64,000 bases of DNA from Asterochloris sp. CNOR1 (Eukaryota > Chlorophyta > Trebouxiophyceae > Trebouxiales > Trebouxiaceae), in assembly GCA_963969365.1 (NCBI GenBank), contig OZ017753.1:3038001-3102000 (forward strand). The letters run 5' to 3'. The notes beneath the pieces are model-generated. The model was not told where the DNA came from. It was given only the letters and a program-made list of their open reading frames with translations, and ran no database searches. Within the stretch, counting starts at the first letter, position 1. Each line of letters starts with the position of its first letter. Position numbers and translations under genes: made by a program. Below are positions 22,601 through 33,601 of this stretch, in pieces.

Positions 22601-22827
22601 CAGGGCTGGAGCGGCAGTGCTGAGGTTGGCCAAAGGCTTTATGTGCTGCATGTGCCACACTTTTTGTGGCCCCTCCACCATGCCCTTGTTGATTGCTACA
22701 GGAACATGCCAAGAAGGTGGCAGCTGAGGAGGCCTGGCGGGCACAGTACAACAAAGAGGAGCGAAAGAAGAGATTCAGGGACCAGGGTAAGGCAGAGGCG
22801 CATGCAGCCAAACGTCAGCACAAGTGA
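7646..22827 (+). CDS. BMS1: Ribosome biogenesis GTPase BMS1
   Basis: Nucleolar GTPase of the small-subunit processome, needed for 18S rRNA processing and 40S assembly. Twenty-four exons join in frame for about 1,309 residues, the usual family length: 7646-7790, 8355-8471, 8745-8941, 9570-9680, 10156-10276, 11015-11163, 11472-11603, 12025-12186, 13144-13297, 13852-14068, 14534-14703, 15055-15185, 15764-15956, 16663-16817, 16934-17027, 17558-17785, 18222-18386, 19180-19352, 19827-20033, 20344-20547, 21239-21446, 21794-21975, 22363-22551, 22702-22827. Visible parts: basic N-terminus; P-loop GPPGVGKTT at about residues 107-115; [20 protein letters not shown] and GVLTHLD of the GTPase core; acidic Ser/Asp/Glu linkers in exons 10-14; then the AARP2/BMS1 C-terminal block ([64 protein letters not shown]) and a basic tail. 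Most of the 15 kb is intron, and many introns carry exon-edge copies. Confidence 0.96.
8931..9110 (+). repeat. Copy of exon 3/intron 3 junction inside BMS1 intron 3
   Basis: The 19 bases at 8931-8949 (AGTGTCCCCAGGTGTGTCC), which straddle the exon 3 donor after 8941, recur exactly at 9092-9110. Similarity extends upstream: exon GCGCCTCACCTTTGTCGAG against intron GGCACCTCACCTCGGTGCAG. Confidence 0.85.
9681..10155 (+). other. GC-AG intron (BMS1 intron 4)
   Basis: Exon 4 must end after CTGCAG at 9680 to join FLNILQ to THGFPK, and the next bases are GCAAGC. This gives a GC donor in an AG|GCAAG context, the accepted minor donor class, with the acceptor CTGCAG ending at 10155. Every other junction I resolved is GT-AG. 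Confidence 0.8.
9910..10170 (+). repeat. Copies of exon 5 start in BMS1 intron 4
   Basis: Exon 5 begins CTGCTGCAG|ACGCATGGCTTCCCC around 10147-10170. Diverged copies with a GACGCCTG..TT core lie at about 9910-9940 (CTGCTGCTGTAGACGCCTGC) and about 10100-10125. Confidence 0.55.
10880..11046 (+). repeat. Copies of exon 6 start in BMS1 intron 5
   Basis: Exon 6 starts at 11015 with an ACCTGAGCGGCATG core. The same core is at about 10892-10906, and a diverged ACTTGACCGACATG unit, also preceded by GCAGGTGC, is at about 10943-10990. The two intronic copies also share GACCAGT(T/C)ACTGGA-like sequence. Confidence 0.7.
11595..11730 (+). repeat. Copy of exon 7 donor region in BMS1 intron 7
   Basis: About 11595-11620 (GGATCAATCGGTGAGACCCC then TCTGCAG) spans the exon 7 donor. 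It is echoed at about 11698-11728 (CCCACTCGGTGAGGCCCCCT then CTGCAG). Confidence 0.65.
13258..13530 (+). repeat. Three copies of exon 9 end in BMS1
   Basis: Exon 9 ends CAGATCCGGCTGTTCCAG...GCAAGCAG|GTGAGGTGACC at 13258-13309. GCAAGCAGGTGAGGTGACC recurs at about 13382-13400 with TTAGGCTAC..CAAGA similarity beyond it. CAGATCCGCCTGTTCCAG plus a CCTGCAAGCA block recurs at about 13484-13525. Confidence 0.85.
14036..14205 (+). repeat. Copy of exon 10 end in BMS1 intron 10
   Basis: GGCCAGGAGGTTGTGCATGC at about 14031-14055 in exon 10 is repeated as GGCCAGGAGGGTGTGCATGC at about 14151-14171. Both are followed by a GCAGCA/GGCAGGA-type run. Confidence 0.8.
16488..16720 (+). repeat. Tandem copies of exon 14 start in BMS1 intron 13
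   Basis: Units containing a TCATCATTTTGC(A/T)TG(C)GTGTGAG block, then CC(T/C)T(T/C)ATGCCGCA..(G)CGACTG, then GGAGGGCAG(T/C)GCGA(C/T)GCGG. The last unit is the acceptor and start of exon 14 (16663). At least one full and one partial copy precede it in the intron (about 16489-16640), so the period is about 110 bases. Confidence 0.8.
17246..17500 (+). repeat. CAGGCAGCACCTGGAGCAG repeats in BMS1 intron 15
   Basis: A 19-20 base motif CCCCTCAGGCAGCAC(C/T)TGGAGCAG occurs at about 17256 and 17354, and as CCCCTGAGGCAGCACCTCAAGCAG at about 17444 with a partial at about 17475. Spacing is near 90-100 bases. Unlike the other cases, a clear match to the adjacent exon was not found. Confidence 0.75.
18843..19188 (+). 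repeat. Five-copy higher-order repeat ending in BMS1 exon 18
   Basis: GGTGGCGCC begins at 18843, 18925, 19011, 19093 and 19180, with spacings of 82, 86, 82 and 87. Copies 1 and 3 are most alike (CCCAGTTTGCTGC / CTCAGTTTGCTGC, then ACACCCACAGCA). Copies 2 and 4 are most alike (CCATGCTTTCCCTGCTGCCT). The array is therefore a dimer of about 168 bases repeated twice, and the fifth head is the true start of exon 18 (GWRRFQ). Several copies keep a CTGCAG|GGTGGCGCC acceptor look-alike. Confidence 0.92.
19312..19609 (+). repeat. Three copies of exon 18 end in BMS1 intron 18
   Basis: CGGGCGTCATCGCTATTCAG (19312 on, in the exon) recurs as CGGGCGTGATTGCCATCCAG at about 19401 and GCGTCAATGCCATCCAGAACG at about 19570. 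Each is followed by CAGCAGGT(A/G). The exon-type CACATATGCACTGCCTGGC-like segment is also repeated, near 19370-19390 and 19463-19490. Confidence 0.88.
20217..20365 (+). repeat. Copy of exon 20 start in BMS1 intron 19
   Basis: CTGCCTGCAGGCTCT..CAGCCAG at about 20219-20240 resembles CTGCCTGCAGGCTCTGCGACCAGG at 20335-20358, where exon 20 begins at 20344. A further GGGCTCTGAGAGG piece lies at about 20310. Confidence 0.6.
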
Positions 22828-23143
22828 TGATCATGAGGCATGTCCTGAAAGTCTATCACCAAGCAGGATGGGACGCTGCAAATTGATTATGAAACGCAAG
22901 CTGACTATGAGACCATAGGGCAGGCCTGCTTCTAGACAGCTCCAGTGAATGCCAGCATGAAACATGCCTAGTACTCTGTGTACTTAGAAAAGTCAGTGAC
23001 TGAATGCATCGAAATCAAATGTATGAAATATTGAAAGGGCCAATCTAGTTGTTTCAGCACATCTACCATGCAGGATGCGATGCAGAGACGTTCTCCGGGT
23101 GGGGAAAGCCTGACTTTGCTTTTGCCTTTGCTAGTCTGGTGGC
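22828..23143. other. Convergent intergenic gap, BMS1 / MINIYO 3' ends
   Basis: Only 316 bases separate the stop codons of two convergent genes, so both 3' UTRs must fit or overlap here. No gene or hairpin terminator is recognised. Confidence 0.6.
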
Positions 23144-26100
23144 TTATATGCTGGAGGTCCTGCATCGTGCCTCTGCAACTGCACGCACAAGTGCTTCAGG
23201 GCTGCAGCGGTCCAGGGTGTTCCCACGAAGGAGCTCCTGACACAGGCGCTGCAGCTGGCCGCTGTCGCTGATGGCAGGCCGCTGCTTCTCGAAGGGTCGT
23301 GCCCTGGTCATGGGCGCAGCGCCTGTCTGGGGAGCTCCATCAGAACTGGGTGTGTAGGAGTTCTGGGTGCCTGGCGCCAGATGGAGAGGGGGCAGGAGAT
23401 GGAGGCAGCGCTCATCTGCCAATGTTTGGAGGACTACTATCTGCAGAACACAGGACAAGTGTGCTGCATTTGGCTACAGAAAGATGGCCGATGCAGCCAT
23501 CATCCTGCAGGCAGAGGCTGCATGAAGATGGTGAGTGGCTCTGCCGCAGACAGTCAGGCAGAGGCTGCTTGCAATCAGTCTGTTTTGCACAGAAAGGTTG
23601 GGAGGGGCAGCTTGCGTGCAAAATCAGGCTTGTGCTGTTGTGCTGCAGCGTTTCATGAGTTCTTTCAGCATGTACTGCACTGCCAGAAAGAGCCCCTGCA
23701 AACACTGTGCTGCCCTGACAAGAGGCAGGGGCATTTGTTTACTTTGAGAAGCAGCCAATGTGCAACGCTTCACGGGCAAAGGCAGCAAGCTGTGCAACCC
23801 AAGCAAGCTGATGTTGTTCCCAGGCCCACCTGAAGCGCCGTTGGGACATGGACCTGGAGCAGCAGGGCAAGGCTGCTGGCAAAGACCGCGTCACCAAAGG
23901 AGGCAGCAGCAAAGTGCTCTACCCAGCGCTGTGCATCCTCGACTGAGATGGCCTCCCAGCTTTGTGTGTCAGTCATGTGGCTGCCGTACCTGCAGGCCAA
24001 TGGAGTGCTGGATCTCAGCCAGGGGAAGCATGTAGGGAAACATTTGGAGATGATTGCTTGTGGCTGCTCTCCAGAGTTTACTATCAAGCCGTACTAACAG
24101 CCAGGAGCAGACAGACCGTCCTGCGGGAAATGTGAGGCCATCCTGATCAGAGTGCTCCCACCACTGGCTCCAGACCCCTCTGGGAACCTTGTACCTGCTG
24201 CCACCATGGCTTTCATAAGTGTGGATTGCAGCAGCAGTGACTGGAACAAAAGTCATGAAAACTTGCAGGCGACCTCCCATACAAGCACCCCTTCTGTGTT
24301 GAGACCACATGTTGCTTGACTCGCAAGCACAGCCCCCACATCTGCCCCTCAGCGCATCCTGCGATGCGGCATCTTCACAGTGGGCATGACGACAAGCGTA
24401 CACTCACATCCAGCATGACCATGCAGAATCCTATGGGGGGTTTGGTGCCTCAGGGCGGCGGGCACGTGTTGTGGGACGGCAATCAGCTCTCTGCCTGCTG
24501 AACTTGCACCTGCCATCACAGAAAGCGGCGCTCAGCTCTCTACATGCTGCACTTGCAGCAGCCATCATTATGTGACTGCACCAACATGGCGCTGCGCCGG
24601 CAGCAGCCAGGCCTGCAGAAGGCGCACCTGTCCACCAGAGCAGTCAAGGTCCACCGCACAACAGCGTCATGCCACAGCTCCTCAGAGGTGCCCACCACAA
24701 CTGCCGCTGAGGGGCTGAAGACCAGATCTAGCACCCTCAGCAGCTTGCTGCCTGCACAGCATGCACTTCCGCTCCCTCAGCTGGCAGCACGCAGCAGGAG
24801 CAGTGCTTCCATGGTTCCAAGCACAGAGGGGATTGCTGTTTGCTGTGATACTTCAGGTCAAAGCCCAAAACTTGTACTAATGAGGGCAGTTTGCATGCTA
24901 TGCAGCCCATAGGTGGCAAGCCTCTTTAGATGTGGTCCTCTCCAGCAGCGCCACTGCCAACGATGCCAAAGCGTGCAACTGAGCCCACTGGGGCCATGTG
25001 GAGCAGGGACCCATCTCAGGGCTACTGTGCTCCTGTACTTGTCTTGCGACTAGCGCCGCACCCTGACTTCCCAATGAGTTCCTACCTGTGCTCATGCTGC
25101 TTGCCAGAGTGGAGTGTGTAGCCTCCAGCCCGAGCAGGAGCAGCAGGGCCGCGCCTACAGCCGCTGCACCTCTGTTGCGCTCAGAAAGCTTCTCAGGCTC
25201 CGACGCGCTCTCTACAGGTGCATCCTCTGGCACTGAAGTCAGTCCACCTGCGTGCTGCCTTGCTGCTGTACCCACAGGACTGTGCTGCTGCTCTTCCACA
25301 CCAGGAAGCCACACTTCCCGCAGCCACCAAGCCTCAGACAGCGGTAGGCGTGAGCCTGCATTGACACGAACCTGGCTTGGCGAGGAGTCCAAGTCACTGT
25401 TCCAACAGGCAGGGCATGAGGCAACGTGGGGGCAAGCTTGCACGTCATTATTACCTAGGCCTGCGATGAGCCTTTGAGGTACTATTGGGGCATGGCCGCA
25501 CCTCTCAGATGCCACAGAGACAGCTTCAGAGGCAGGAGGCAGCCTGAGGTCACATACTACTGTCACCTGCTGACTGCAGCCACGCATGTGGCGGCAGCCC
25601 TGCACTGCCCCATGCTCCCGGCTGAGGTCCAACTGCAGTGGCTCTTGGCCTGCTAGCCGCCACCAGCCCCAGCCAGGAAGCACTGTACCCTGTGAGAAGG
25701 ATGCCACCTATGTCATCTGCTTTGGGGATGAGGGGCGCGTGTAGCTCTTCATCAGATTTTCTGCAGGCGACAACCCAAGTGTCTGGCAAAGGGACCCTCG
25801 TGTCATATACACACAAAGCTATGTGCAGCTGCTGTTATACAACGTCCAGCGAGCAGCTGTGTTTGCATGTGCACTAAAAGCTTTGAGCTCGTGGACAAGC
25901 ATGCACAGATGCCAGAAAAAGAGTGGATACAGTATCATAGGGGCAAAAGCATATTGCGGGTGCTTTGCTTGAACTGAGCAATTGTTGCTTCCTTAGGAAT
26001 ACGTGCAGCAGCCTAGGTGCCATGGTCAGGCTGACCTGTTGGGCTGCCCCTCGATCTGTGCAAAGGTCGACCCAGCAGCTGCCAACGCCAGATTAGAGCC

Positions 26101-29100
26101 TGAAGCACACAGCGACTGGAGGGCCTGCTCAGCAGCTGCCAGCAGCACCGCCAGAGGTGAGTGCCTTGTCTCAGGTGGCACGCCTGACTCAGAGGCGGCC
26201 CCTGCTGAGCTTGTGTCCGCTTCAGCACGCTGCCCACCGTCAGCAGTAGGAGTGGGGCGGTGCAGTAGCAAGCTGAGTGCCTGCAGCGCCTCGGGCTCTG
26301 AGCCAGGTGTCAGCAGCGTGGGCAGGGCTAGAACTGCGTCTGCCAGCAACAGGTGCTGCTGGCTTCCCAGGGTGCCTGCAGGCAGTTGTGGTCAAAGTCA
26401 AAGCAGCCTTGATTATCTGCAGCATGCCGTGCTCACAGGTCTCGTGAATAGCTGTGCAAGGTGCAGGCAGCACCACCTGACAGGACTGAAGACGAGACTG
26501 AGCACTCATCAGCGCTGCAAAGCAGGGTCGTGGAAGTCCCTGTGCAGACCTGTGTGCCTTCTCATGCAAAGATGGCAGCTGGTCACCAGAAATTTGCTGG
26601 GTGCCAGGCGCCTCACCTGAGGCACATTGCGCTGCACCCAGCAGCAGGCGCAGGCAGGGCTGGCGCCTTTGCAGCGCCACACCTGCTGCAGGGGTCAGCT
26701 GCACCAGCTCTGCCTGTCCCTGTGCGGTTGAGACGACCTGGAGGCAATTGAGCCGATAAGTGTGTCTCTTAAATCATGTCAGCAAACCCTTTAGGAAAAT
26801 GACATGAAGGCTGCAGAGCCTCAACCAAATGGTGCGATTCTCCGTCTGGAGCCAGTCTGAATGCACCCCTGCTTGCCACAACAGAGGCTTGAGCACCAGA
26901 CATGTGCTTGGGCTCACCTTTGGAGCAATTGCATCAAAGATTGCAGACGGCAGCCACCTTGCTGAGCCAGGTCGGATCTGCTGCAATGCCACGAGGGTGT
27001 GCAGCAGCCCGCAACAAGCCGGCTGCAGCTGTGGAGCATCATTCCTGCAGCAGATGCCGGTCGGTTCATCAACATATGGTTTCACTGTGCAAACCTGCAT
27101 TGCATAGCTGCAGGACACCGACACAGGAGAGAAGCTGTATCACCACATATTATACACGCAAACAGCTGCAGTCTTCCTCTATGTTATGTCTATGTCTCAT
27201 CTATATGCCCAACAGCCTGTCCCACAACATGCCAAGCATATGTTGGCATCTGCTCACCCCTCACACACTAGCAGGTTGCAGCTTGCCAGAAGCTTCAGGG
27301 CGCTGCCTGCAAGGCCATCAGCCTGGAGGATGCTGGAGGCATGCACCAGGTCCCAGAAAGATGATTGCAGCTCTGGGTGCACCTGCAGGCAGCAACAAAT
27401 GTGCATATTAGGCTGTGCAAGCTCATTCAGTTGCGGCCGCACTTGCACGAGGATCGCAACAGCTGCAACATCCTTTGTGTAATTCCTATGTCACCCTTGG
27501 ATGGCATACACCCCACACTTACATACCTCAGCTCAGCCCATGTGCTGCAAGTTTACCTGGTGCAGTGCACACTGCAGCCCCAGAGCCTGCCTGACTGCCA
27601 CCACAGCACTTCGTGCAAGACAACAACAAGCACGCAAAGACAGATCCCCCTGCTAGGGGGTCTGGGGATAAGATATTGCCACAGGGCTGCTTTGTGGTAG
27701 CAAGGTGGTGTGGCTGAGGGCTGGCGCACTGCCCCTGGACAACACACCCACCAGAGTATCAAGGCTCTCAGGGTGTCAGTATTTGTGGCTTACCCCTCCG
27801 CTCTTCAGCATGGCTAAAATAAAGCCCACACATGCTGTGAGGGCCTCCACTTTGGTAGAGATCATGGACAAGCGCTGGTCTGTGGAGCTGTCACCTGCAG
27901 CCTCCTGCAGCGCTCCCTGCAGTACGCATGCGCCGCATGACATCAAGAGAGAGGCAAGCAAATTTCTCGCACTTTTGGGATGTGTCAATCTGATGGCAAG
28001 ATGCAGCCAGGTGAGGCAACGATCTTGCCAGCGCTTCATCAGGCATGTGGCTTGAACAAGCAAGGGCAGGCGCCCAGCTGAGGCAGCACCCTGCCCAAAG
28101 GCGCTGTAGCTTGCGCCCTCCCAGCTCATGCACAAGCAGTGCAGATGTTGCCGCTGCAAGCACCTGGAGACTCATCTTGCTGAGGTAGCAAGCATTGGCA
28201 CCCACCTGAATCTCAGACACGGGGTGTTGCAGCCACGGCAGGGAGCCTTGCAGGAGGGCTGTGGCGCAAGCAGGGCTGCACATTGCCTGCTCAGGGTCCC
28301 TGCAGAGGGTATTGCCATCTCATGATGTGTCTTTGAGCTGTACAAATTCCTTCAGGCTCCCCACCATCTAACGCACTTTGTGGCATCTGTTCGTGTGCTG
28401 TCAGCAGCGCCAGACAGTTGGCCAGCAGGAGCTTGCGCCTGGCTACAGCCAACCTAAGAAGCTGGAAGGCCATATATGCATGGCACCAGGCATCTGCTGG
28501 TGATAGCAGCAAAGCTCCACCAGGCAGAGCATGCTCTCACCCTGTGGCCTGCTCCACCAATTGCCTTGCAACCACAAAGGCTGCTGTGCTGGCACGACAC
28601 TGCAGTGCCAGCAGGTGAGCGCGGTGCCTGCGGGAGTTGCCGCCATGCTGTGCAGCATCAGGGGCACTGCAGGCAGGCCATGGCAGGAAGCAAGCAGCCA
28701 GGGCTGCATATGCGTCGTCCAGTGCCAGCAGGGGGATACCAGCAGCTGATGCTGCCCGCCAAGCATGCGTAGCCTGTACCTGCATCAGGGCAAGCAGAGC
28801 CTGTGTCAGCATGGGGTTTCTACAGTGCAGAATAAGGTCAACAAGCCAGGCATGCAGTACCAGCATGGACACAAAGTACGTAGGTGCTGCAACATCGACG
28901 CATCAGTGCTCAAAGTTTCAGCTGAGCAACCTGCAGGCTGCCTGGAAGAGGCGTGACACACCAGCTTGCAAAACAGGGCTGCATGCACCTGTGTTTCCAG
29001 CTGCTGAGCGTCTGACGTGGCCACTGTCCCACCCACTACTGCATTCTGAACCTGCTGCAGAAGCCCTGCAGGGGCACAATGGCGCTGATGTGAGAACTCT

Positions 29101-32100
29101 ACTTCTGTAGGACCCAGATGGCTGAGCAGGTACAAAAAGCCCAGTCCAGCCACTGTTCAAACAGCAAAGCACATTTTCATCATCATGCACCTGAAGCCCA
29201 GCTGATTTTGAGACCTGGAACTGGAGAGCCCAGCAAGACCAGTGTGCAGACTGCCCTGTGAAGTTTTGACACTTGACTCAAGTAGCCTGGGTGCCAATGC
29301 TGGACATCTCTGAGGCTTGCTGATTGCCTCTGCACAGCATGCGTGCAAGCACCTGGCTCAGCACCCACCTGAAGCCTGCACTGCCTTGGCGATGCCCTGG
29401 CTGCCTTGCAGCAGGAGCTGCAGACTCTCCAGCGCCAGAATTTGCACTGCGACTGCCGTGGGGCTGCCTGAGTGGCCCAGGGCGCCCTGCAAGGCCTGCT
29501 GCAGGCCAGGGCACTGCCACACTGCCCGTGTGGCGTCTGGACCTGCCCGCAGGTACGTGTTGAGGATGCGCAGCAGCAATGGATGGGCAGCTGACGAAGC
29601 AGGGTTCTGCAGGAGATAGCTCATGCGGTTCAGCACCTGCAGGCAGAGGAAGCCAGATGGAGAAGACGGACAGGCAACTTTTCTACAGGATTGCCCCAGC
29701 AGCCAGCGTAGGAGTGGCTCTCAAATGCACAGGTGCATGATTTGTCATTGACGTATCATCGCCCATCCAAGCTTAGCAGACCGTCTGCAGATGAACTGCC
29801 GGGGCATGCTTGTGGCCAGGCGCCGTATCAAGCCATGGGCACTGCACTTCGTGTGGGCAGCAGCCAGATGGTCATCCATGCTGAAAAGACCCATTCATGC
29901 GTCACTACTTTGGTGTTACAGCGCCTAGCACCGCCCATGCCCCACCTGCATGCGCAGCAGTCCCACTAGGGGATCTGCAGCGGCAACAGCGCTGTCTGTG
30001 CTGCCGTCATCAGCCGCATCTGCGGCAGCCTCGGTCCCTGCGGGCGGTGGCTGCAGGGGTTGGGGCACCCAGGCGCCGACTGCATGCGGCCGCTCGAGGA
30101 AACGGTAGGGTAAGCATGGTGCACCTGCAGCAGGTCAGGACTGACAGGCTGGGGGATGGTGGCGGCATGAGCGGGGCTTCACAGCTGCTGCATGAGAGGT
30201 TTGGTGCCCCCCATATTGCCGACAGAGGCTTTGTTGCTGATTGCAGTGTAATGCCATTGCCCAGCAGTGGTTAGGGGGCAACAAGCGGCCTGCATGGGCA
30301 GATGACACCCGGGAGGATGAAGAATTGATTGACTGCTCGAGATATACAAGAATCATCAACAGCCAGCGCACACCACCTGATGCAGGACACGCCTGGGCAA
30401 ATGTTAGCACAGCCATCTCAGCCTCTGTGGGGCATAGTGTGGCGGCAATGGCCTCAGCTGCGGCCGTCACGACTGGCATGTGGCTGTCGTCTAGCGCCCG
30501 TCTCAGCACTGTGGGAAGCTCAGCCTCCTCCATGGCAGCCTGCCACACCTGACTCCAGTCTGCAGGCAAAGGCAGGGCACTCACCAGATACCCAGGTCTG
30601 TCTGTCCCGTGTAAGAGCTTCCTCAGCTGCACATGCCGCATCCGGTTGCAGCATTCTGGGCGGCACCAGAAGTGCCAAAGATCTGCCACACCCTGCTGCA
30701 GTCTGCAGGCGTGGCGCACGCCAGCTCAAGCAGGCTCGTGGATCTGGTCACAGCCAGCCGTGGGCCATGCATCAGGTCCAGCGTCCAGGCCAGAAACATG
30801 AGAGATAAGGACGGCCGGAAGCGCTCAAGCCTGCCCCCAGCAGCATACAGCATGGTTGCTACTGGAATGAGGCATTACAGCTGAGTGCTGCAAAAGCGAT
30901 GCGAGAGTGTCTCAGCCAGACCTCTGCTCCACCACAGCTGCTCGTAGTCAAAGCAGCCACCTGCCAATGCTGTTGTCCCATTCAAGGCTTGACTCATTGA
31001 TGTCAGATGGCCTTTGAGAACCGGGCCTCAGAACATTTCCCACTGCCCTGCGCATGCTGTTGCCCATCCGTGACTTGACTTCAAAAACCCCAAGTGGACC
31101 ACACCTGCCATATCTAGGCCTCTCACAACAGATTGAGCTGATGTGCACTACATCTTGCTGAGGCAGCCAGCAGCGGTCTCACCAACGACTCCGGTGGCCC
31201 TGGTGGGTGAGCTGCCCCTGCGCAGGTCTGTCGCCCCCAGCTCGCGGCGGACCTGGAGCAGCACCCGCCGCAGCAGGTCCAGCGCAGCTGTGCGTTGCTG
31301 GGGCATGGAGCTGCGGGTGAGCAGGCATGCCTCATGGAGGCTGTACCCTGCTGCTGGCACGCTGCCCTCATCCTGCCTGCAGGCCGCACAGAAGAGCTAG
31401 CTGAGTGCTGACTGCTGCCTTGTGCAACAAGTTGTGGGCTGGCTGGGAGTGTGGGCTGTAGTCTGCTGATCTGCTGCCTCTGCAAACACAACACAGGGCG
31501 GTCTGAGAGATAAAGCACAGACAACAGAGGTCAAGCACCCCATCTGCCTCCCCCGTAAGACAGCAAGTGTTGCTAGCAGTGAGGGCACACCTGAGTGGGT
31601 CCCGCTTCACTACAGCGTCCCAGGCCTGCTCCTGGCTGTCCTCTGCACCCACTGCTGCTGCCACAATTGTGCCCTCATGCACTGCAAAGCGCACACCCCT
31701 GACGATATCTGTGGCTGCTCCTGTCCAGCTTTGCTGTGGCCGCGGCGGCCACGGTGCCGGCGCAGATGGGGTGGGTATGCCAGCTTGCTGCTGTGAGTTC
31801 CTGTGCGGCTGTTGGGCGGGTGCTTGCTCCTGCTGTTGCTGCTGGACAGCGGCACCAGAGGCATCCATTGGGGCCTGGGCGGCTCCTTCTGGCGAGGCAG
31901 CAGCGGCCTCCTGGCTGCGTGCAAGGGCCCTGCGCTTCAGAAAGGCCTGCGTCGCAGGTGACAGGCGTGCACCCACCTCACGCTGCATCTCAGCAACCTG
32001 CAGGCAGCCGGCAAAGCTGACTTCACGCTGGCCGTGGGAAGGTCACAGGACCATTTGAGAGCTGCTCAAGGAAGCTCAACAGGGCTCATGCAGTGATGTG

Positions 32101-33601
32101 GCTAACCCTGAGCTTTGGTGACTGCGCCTCTACAGCTCCATGGCTTCTGATTGTACAAGGGTGGGACCCTGGCAGACTATGCAGCCCTCTGAGGGTGACT
32201 TCAAAGTGCCACACACTTGCCGTCGAGATGCATTCAGGCAGACTTGCCAGGCTGGGGCGTGAGATGCCTGCTCAGCATTGTTATGGACAGCATTGCAGCC
32301 CTGACGTGGCTCTCATGCCAAGCATCTCACCTCCTGGGACTGCATTTGAGACAGCAGCCTCCTGTTCTCAGCGTCAATGCTGGCTCGATCATCAGCGCCA
32401 GGGTCAGTCGCTTCTGACTGAGCAAAGGGGGCTGCGGAGCTGCTGCTGGCAGCCACGTCTTGTGCGCCTACAGCATTGATGTAGTTTGCCTGTGCACTTT
32501 GAGCAGGATTACGGTGCTGGCGACAAGGTGTTGCCTGAGCAAACAGCACAAGTGGTCACCTTGCCCTGGATGCAAAGATGTTGCCATACTGGCCCAGACG
32601 GCAGCTCAGACCCAACTCTGCTGCTGACCTGCTTGGGGTTGCTGCCCAGGGCCATCAGCCTGTGGCCTGTTGCTGGGAACAGTGGCGTTGACAGCAGGTT
32701 CTGGTATTCTCAGCTCTCCTTGAGTCTGTGGCTGTGCAGGCTGAGCGTGACTGGGTCTGAAGCCCTTGGTTGGGGCCCCGCTGATGCGTGTGAAAAAGGT
32801 GCTGGGCCTCTCTCTCCCAACACCGTCATCGGAACCTAAGCTTTCCTGGCTACCAGGTATGCCTGGTGTCAAGGCTGGCTCAGCAGCGTCGCTGCCGATC
32901 TGTCCAGCTGCTTGGCCTGCCGGGGTGGGCTTGCTGCGGCGGCTCAGAGCAAACTGCATGGAAAGATGCAATGCCTCGTCAAGGACAGGTGCAGGCCAAA
33001 GAAGCATCATGAACTGAGGCTGAGCTACAAGAGGCTTGATATGGAGCGACATGAGCGTACGCCAGTCGTATTGTGATGACAGCACTCAAGGACCCGGTCA
33101 GCAGAAAGCTAAAGAGCAAACCACTGCACCTTGCTCTGCCGACGGTGCATTGCAGCGGGGAAGGCGGTGCTGCCATCGCCTGATGGGGCCAGTGGCTCTG
33201 CGCAAGACGTGGTCTCCCTCTCCTGGACCTCGCCAACTATGCTGGTCACAGCATCTGCAATGGCGAGCTGCGTGAGGTACGTTTTTGCATGGAGCTGATG
33301 ATGAAGCGGCTGCCATTACATCTGACTCAGACCTGTGGCAGAGACATGGGGAAGATTGCCATGCAGCCTATCCCCTGACAGAGGGGCCAAGCCAGATGCT
33401 GCTGCGTCCTCTCTCCCCTCATGCGATGCAAGCGTGATGCGTGTGACTTTGGCTGCTGGCTGCTTCAGGCTCCTCTGAAAGGCTCTCTGCAGGTAGAGAG
33501 GTGGGGTCGAGGAGACTGCAACGGTTTGCACAGTAGCTGACCTGACAGATGCCAGTGCTCACCTGCAGAGCGATGTCCTCATCCTCTTCTATGCCGTGCA
33601 T
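23144..33601 (-). CDS. RPAP1 / MINIYO homologue (RNA polymerase II-associated protein 1)
   Basis: RPAP1-family protein, which in plants (IYO) and animals supports Pol II assembly, nuclear import and elongation. The ATG is at 33601 (MHGIEEDEDIALQ). Exons resolved in frame: 33601-33563, 33486-33333, 33254-33130, 32953-32629, 32467-32331, 31997-31591, 31376-31183, 30559-30377, 30124-29946, 29636-29369, 29065-28931, 28886-28541. Further exons follow, including one ending at 23830, and the last is 23440-23144. Diagnostic blocks: SIVGEVQERE and MHRRQSK near the N-terminus; RPAP1_N motif IDAENRRLLSQMQSQE joined to VAEMQREVGARLSPATQAFL; AAGYSLHEACLLTRSSMPQQ; LRRALDDSHMPVV; DPLVGLLRM; and C-terminal EHFAAASFGDAVFASSLALL then TLADERCLHLLPPL. 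Exons between about 28540 and 23830 are coding in pieces but their boundaries were not fixed. The size is normal for the family. Confidence 0.88.
30545..30720 (-). repeat. Intronic copy of MINIYO exon 8 start
   Basis: On the minus strand exon 8 begins CCTGCAG|ACTGGAGTCAGGTGTGGCAG at 30559. The upstream intron holds CCTGCAGACTGCAGCAGGGTGTGGCAG at about 30680-30706. Translated, the copy reads PADCSRVWQ beside the real DWSQVWQ. Confidence 0.85.

Noticed and set aside
25000-25700. Long minus-strand frame of 269 residues as a separate gene
   Set aside because: It lies inside the MINIYO gene span on the same strand and contains pieces compatible with its exons plus intron read-through; no independent domain.
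27645-27668. GATCCCCCTGCTAGGGGGTC hairpin
   Set aside because: Imperfect, short, and inside the MINIYO gene span with no supporting context.
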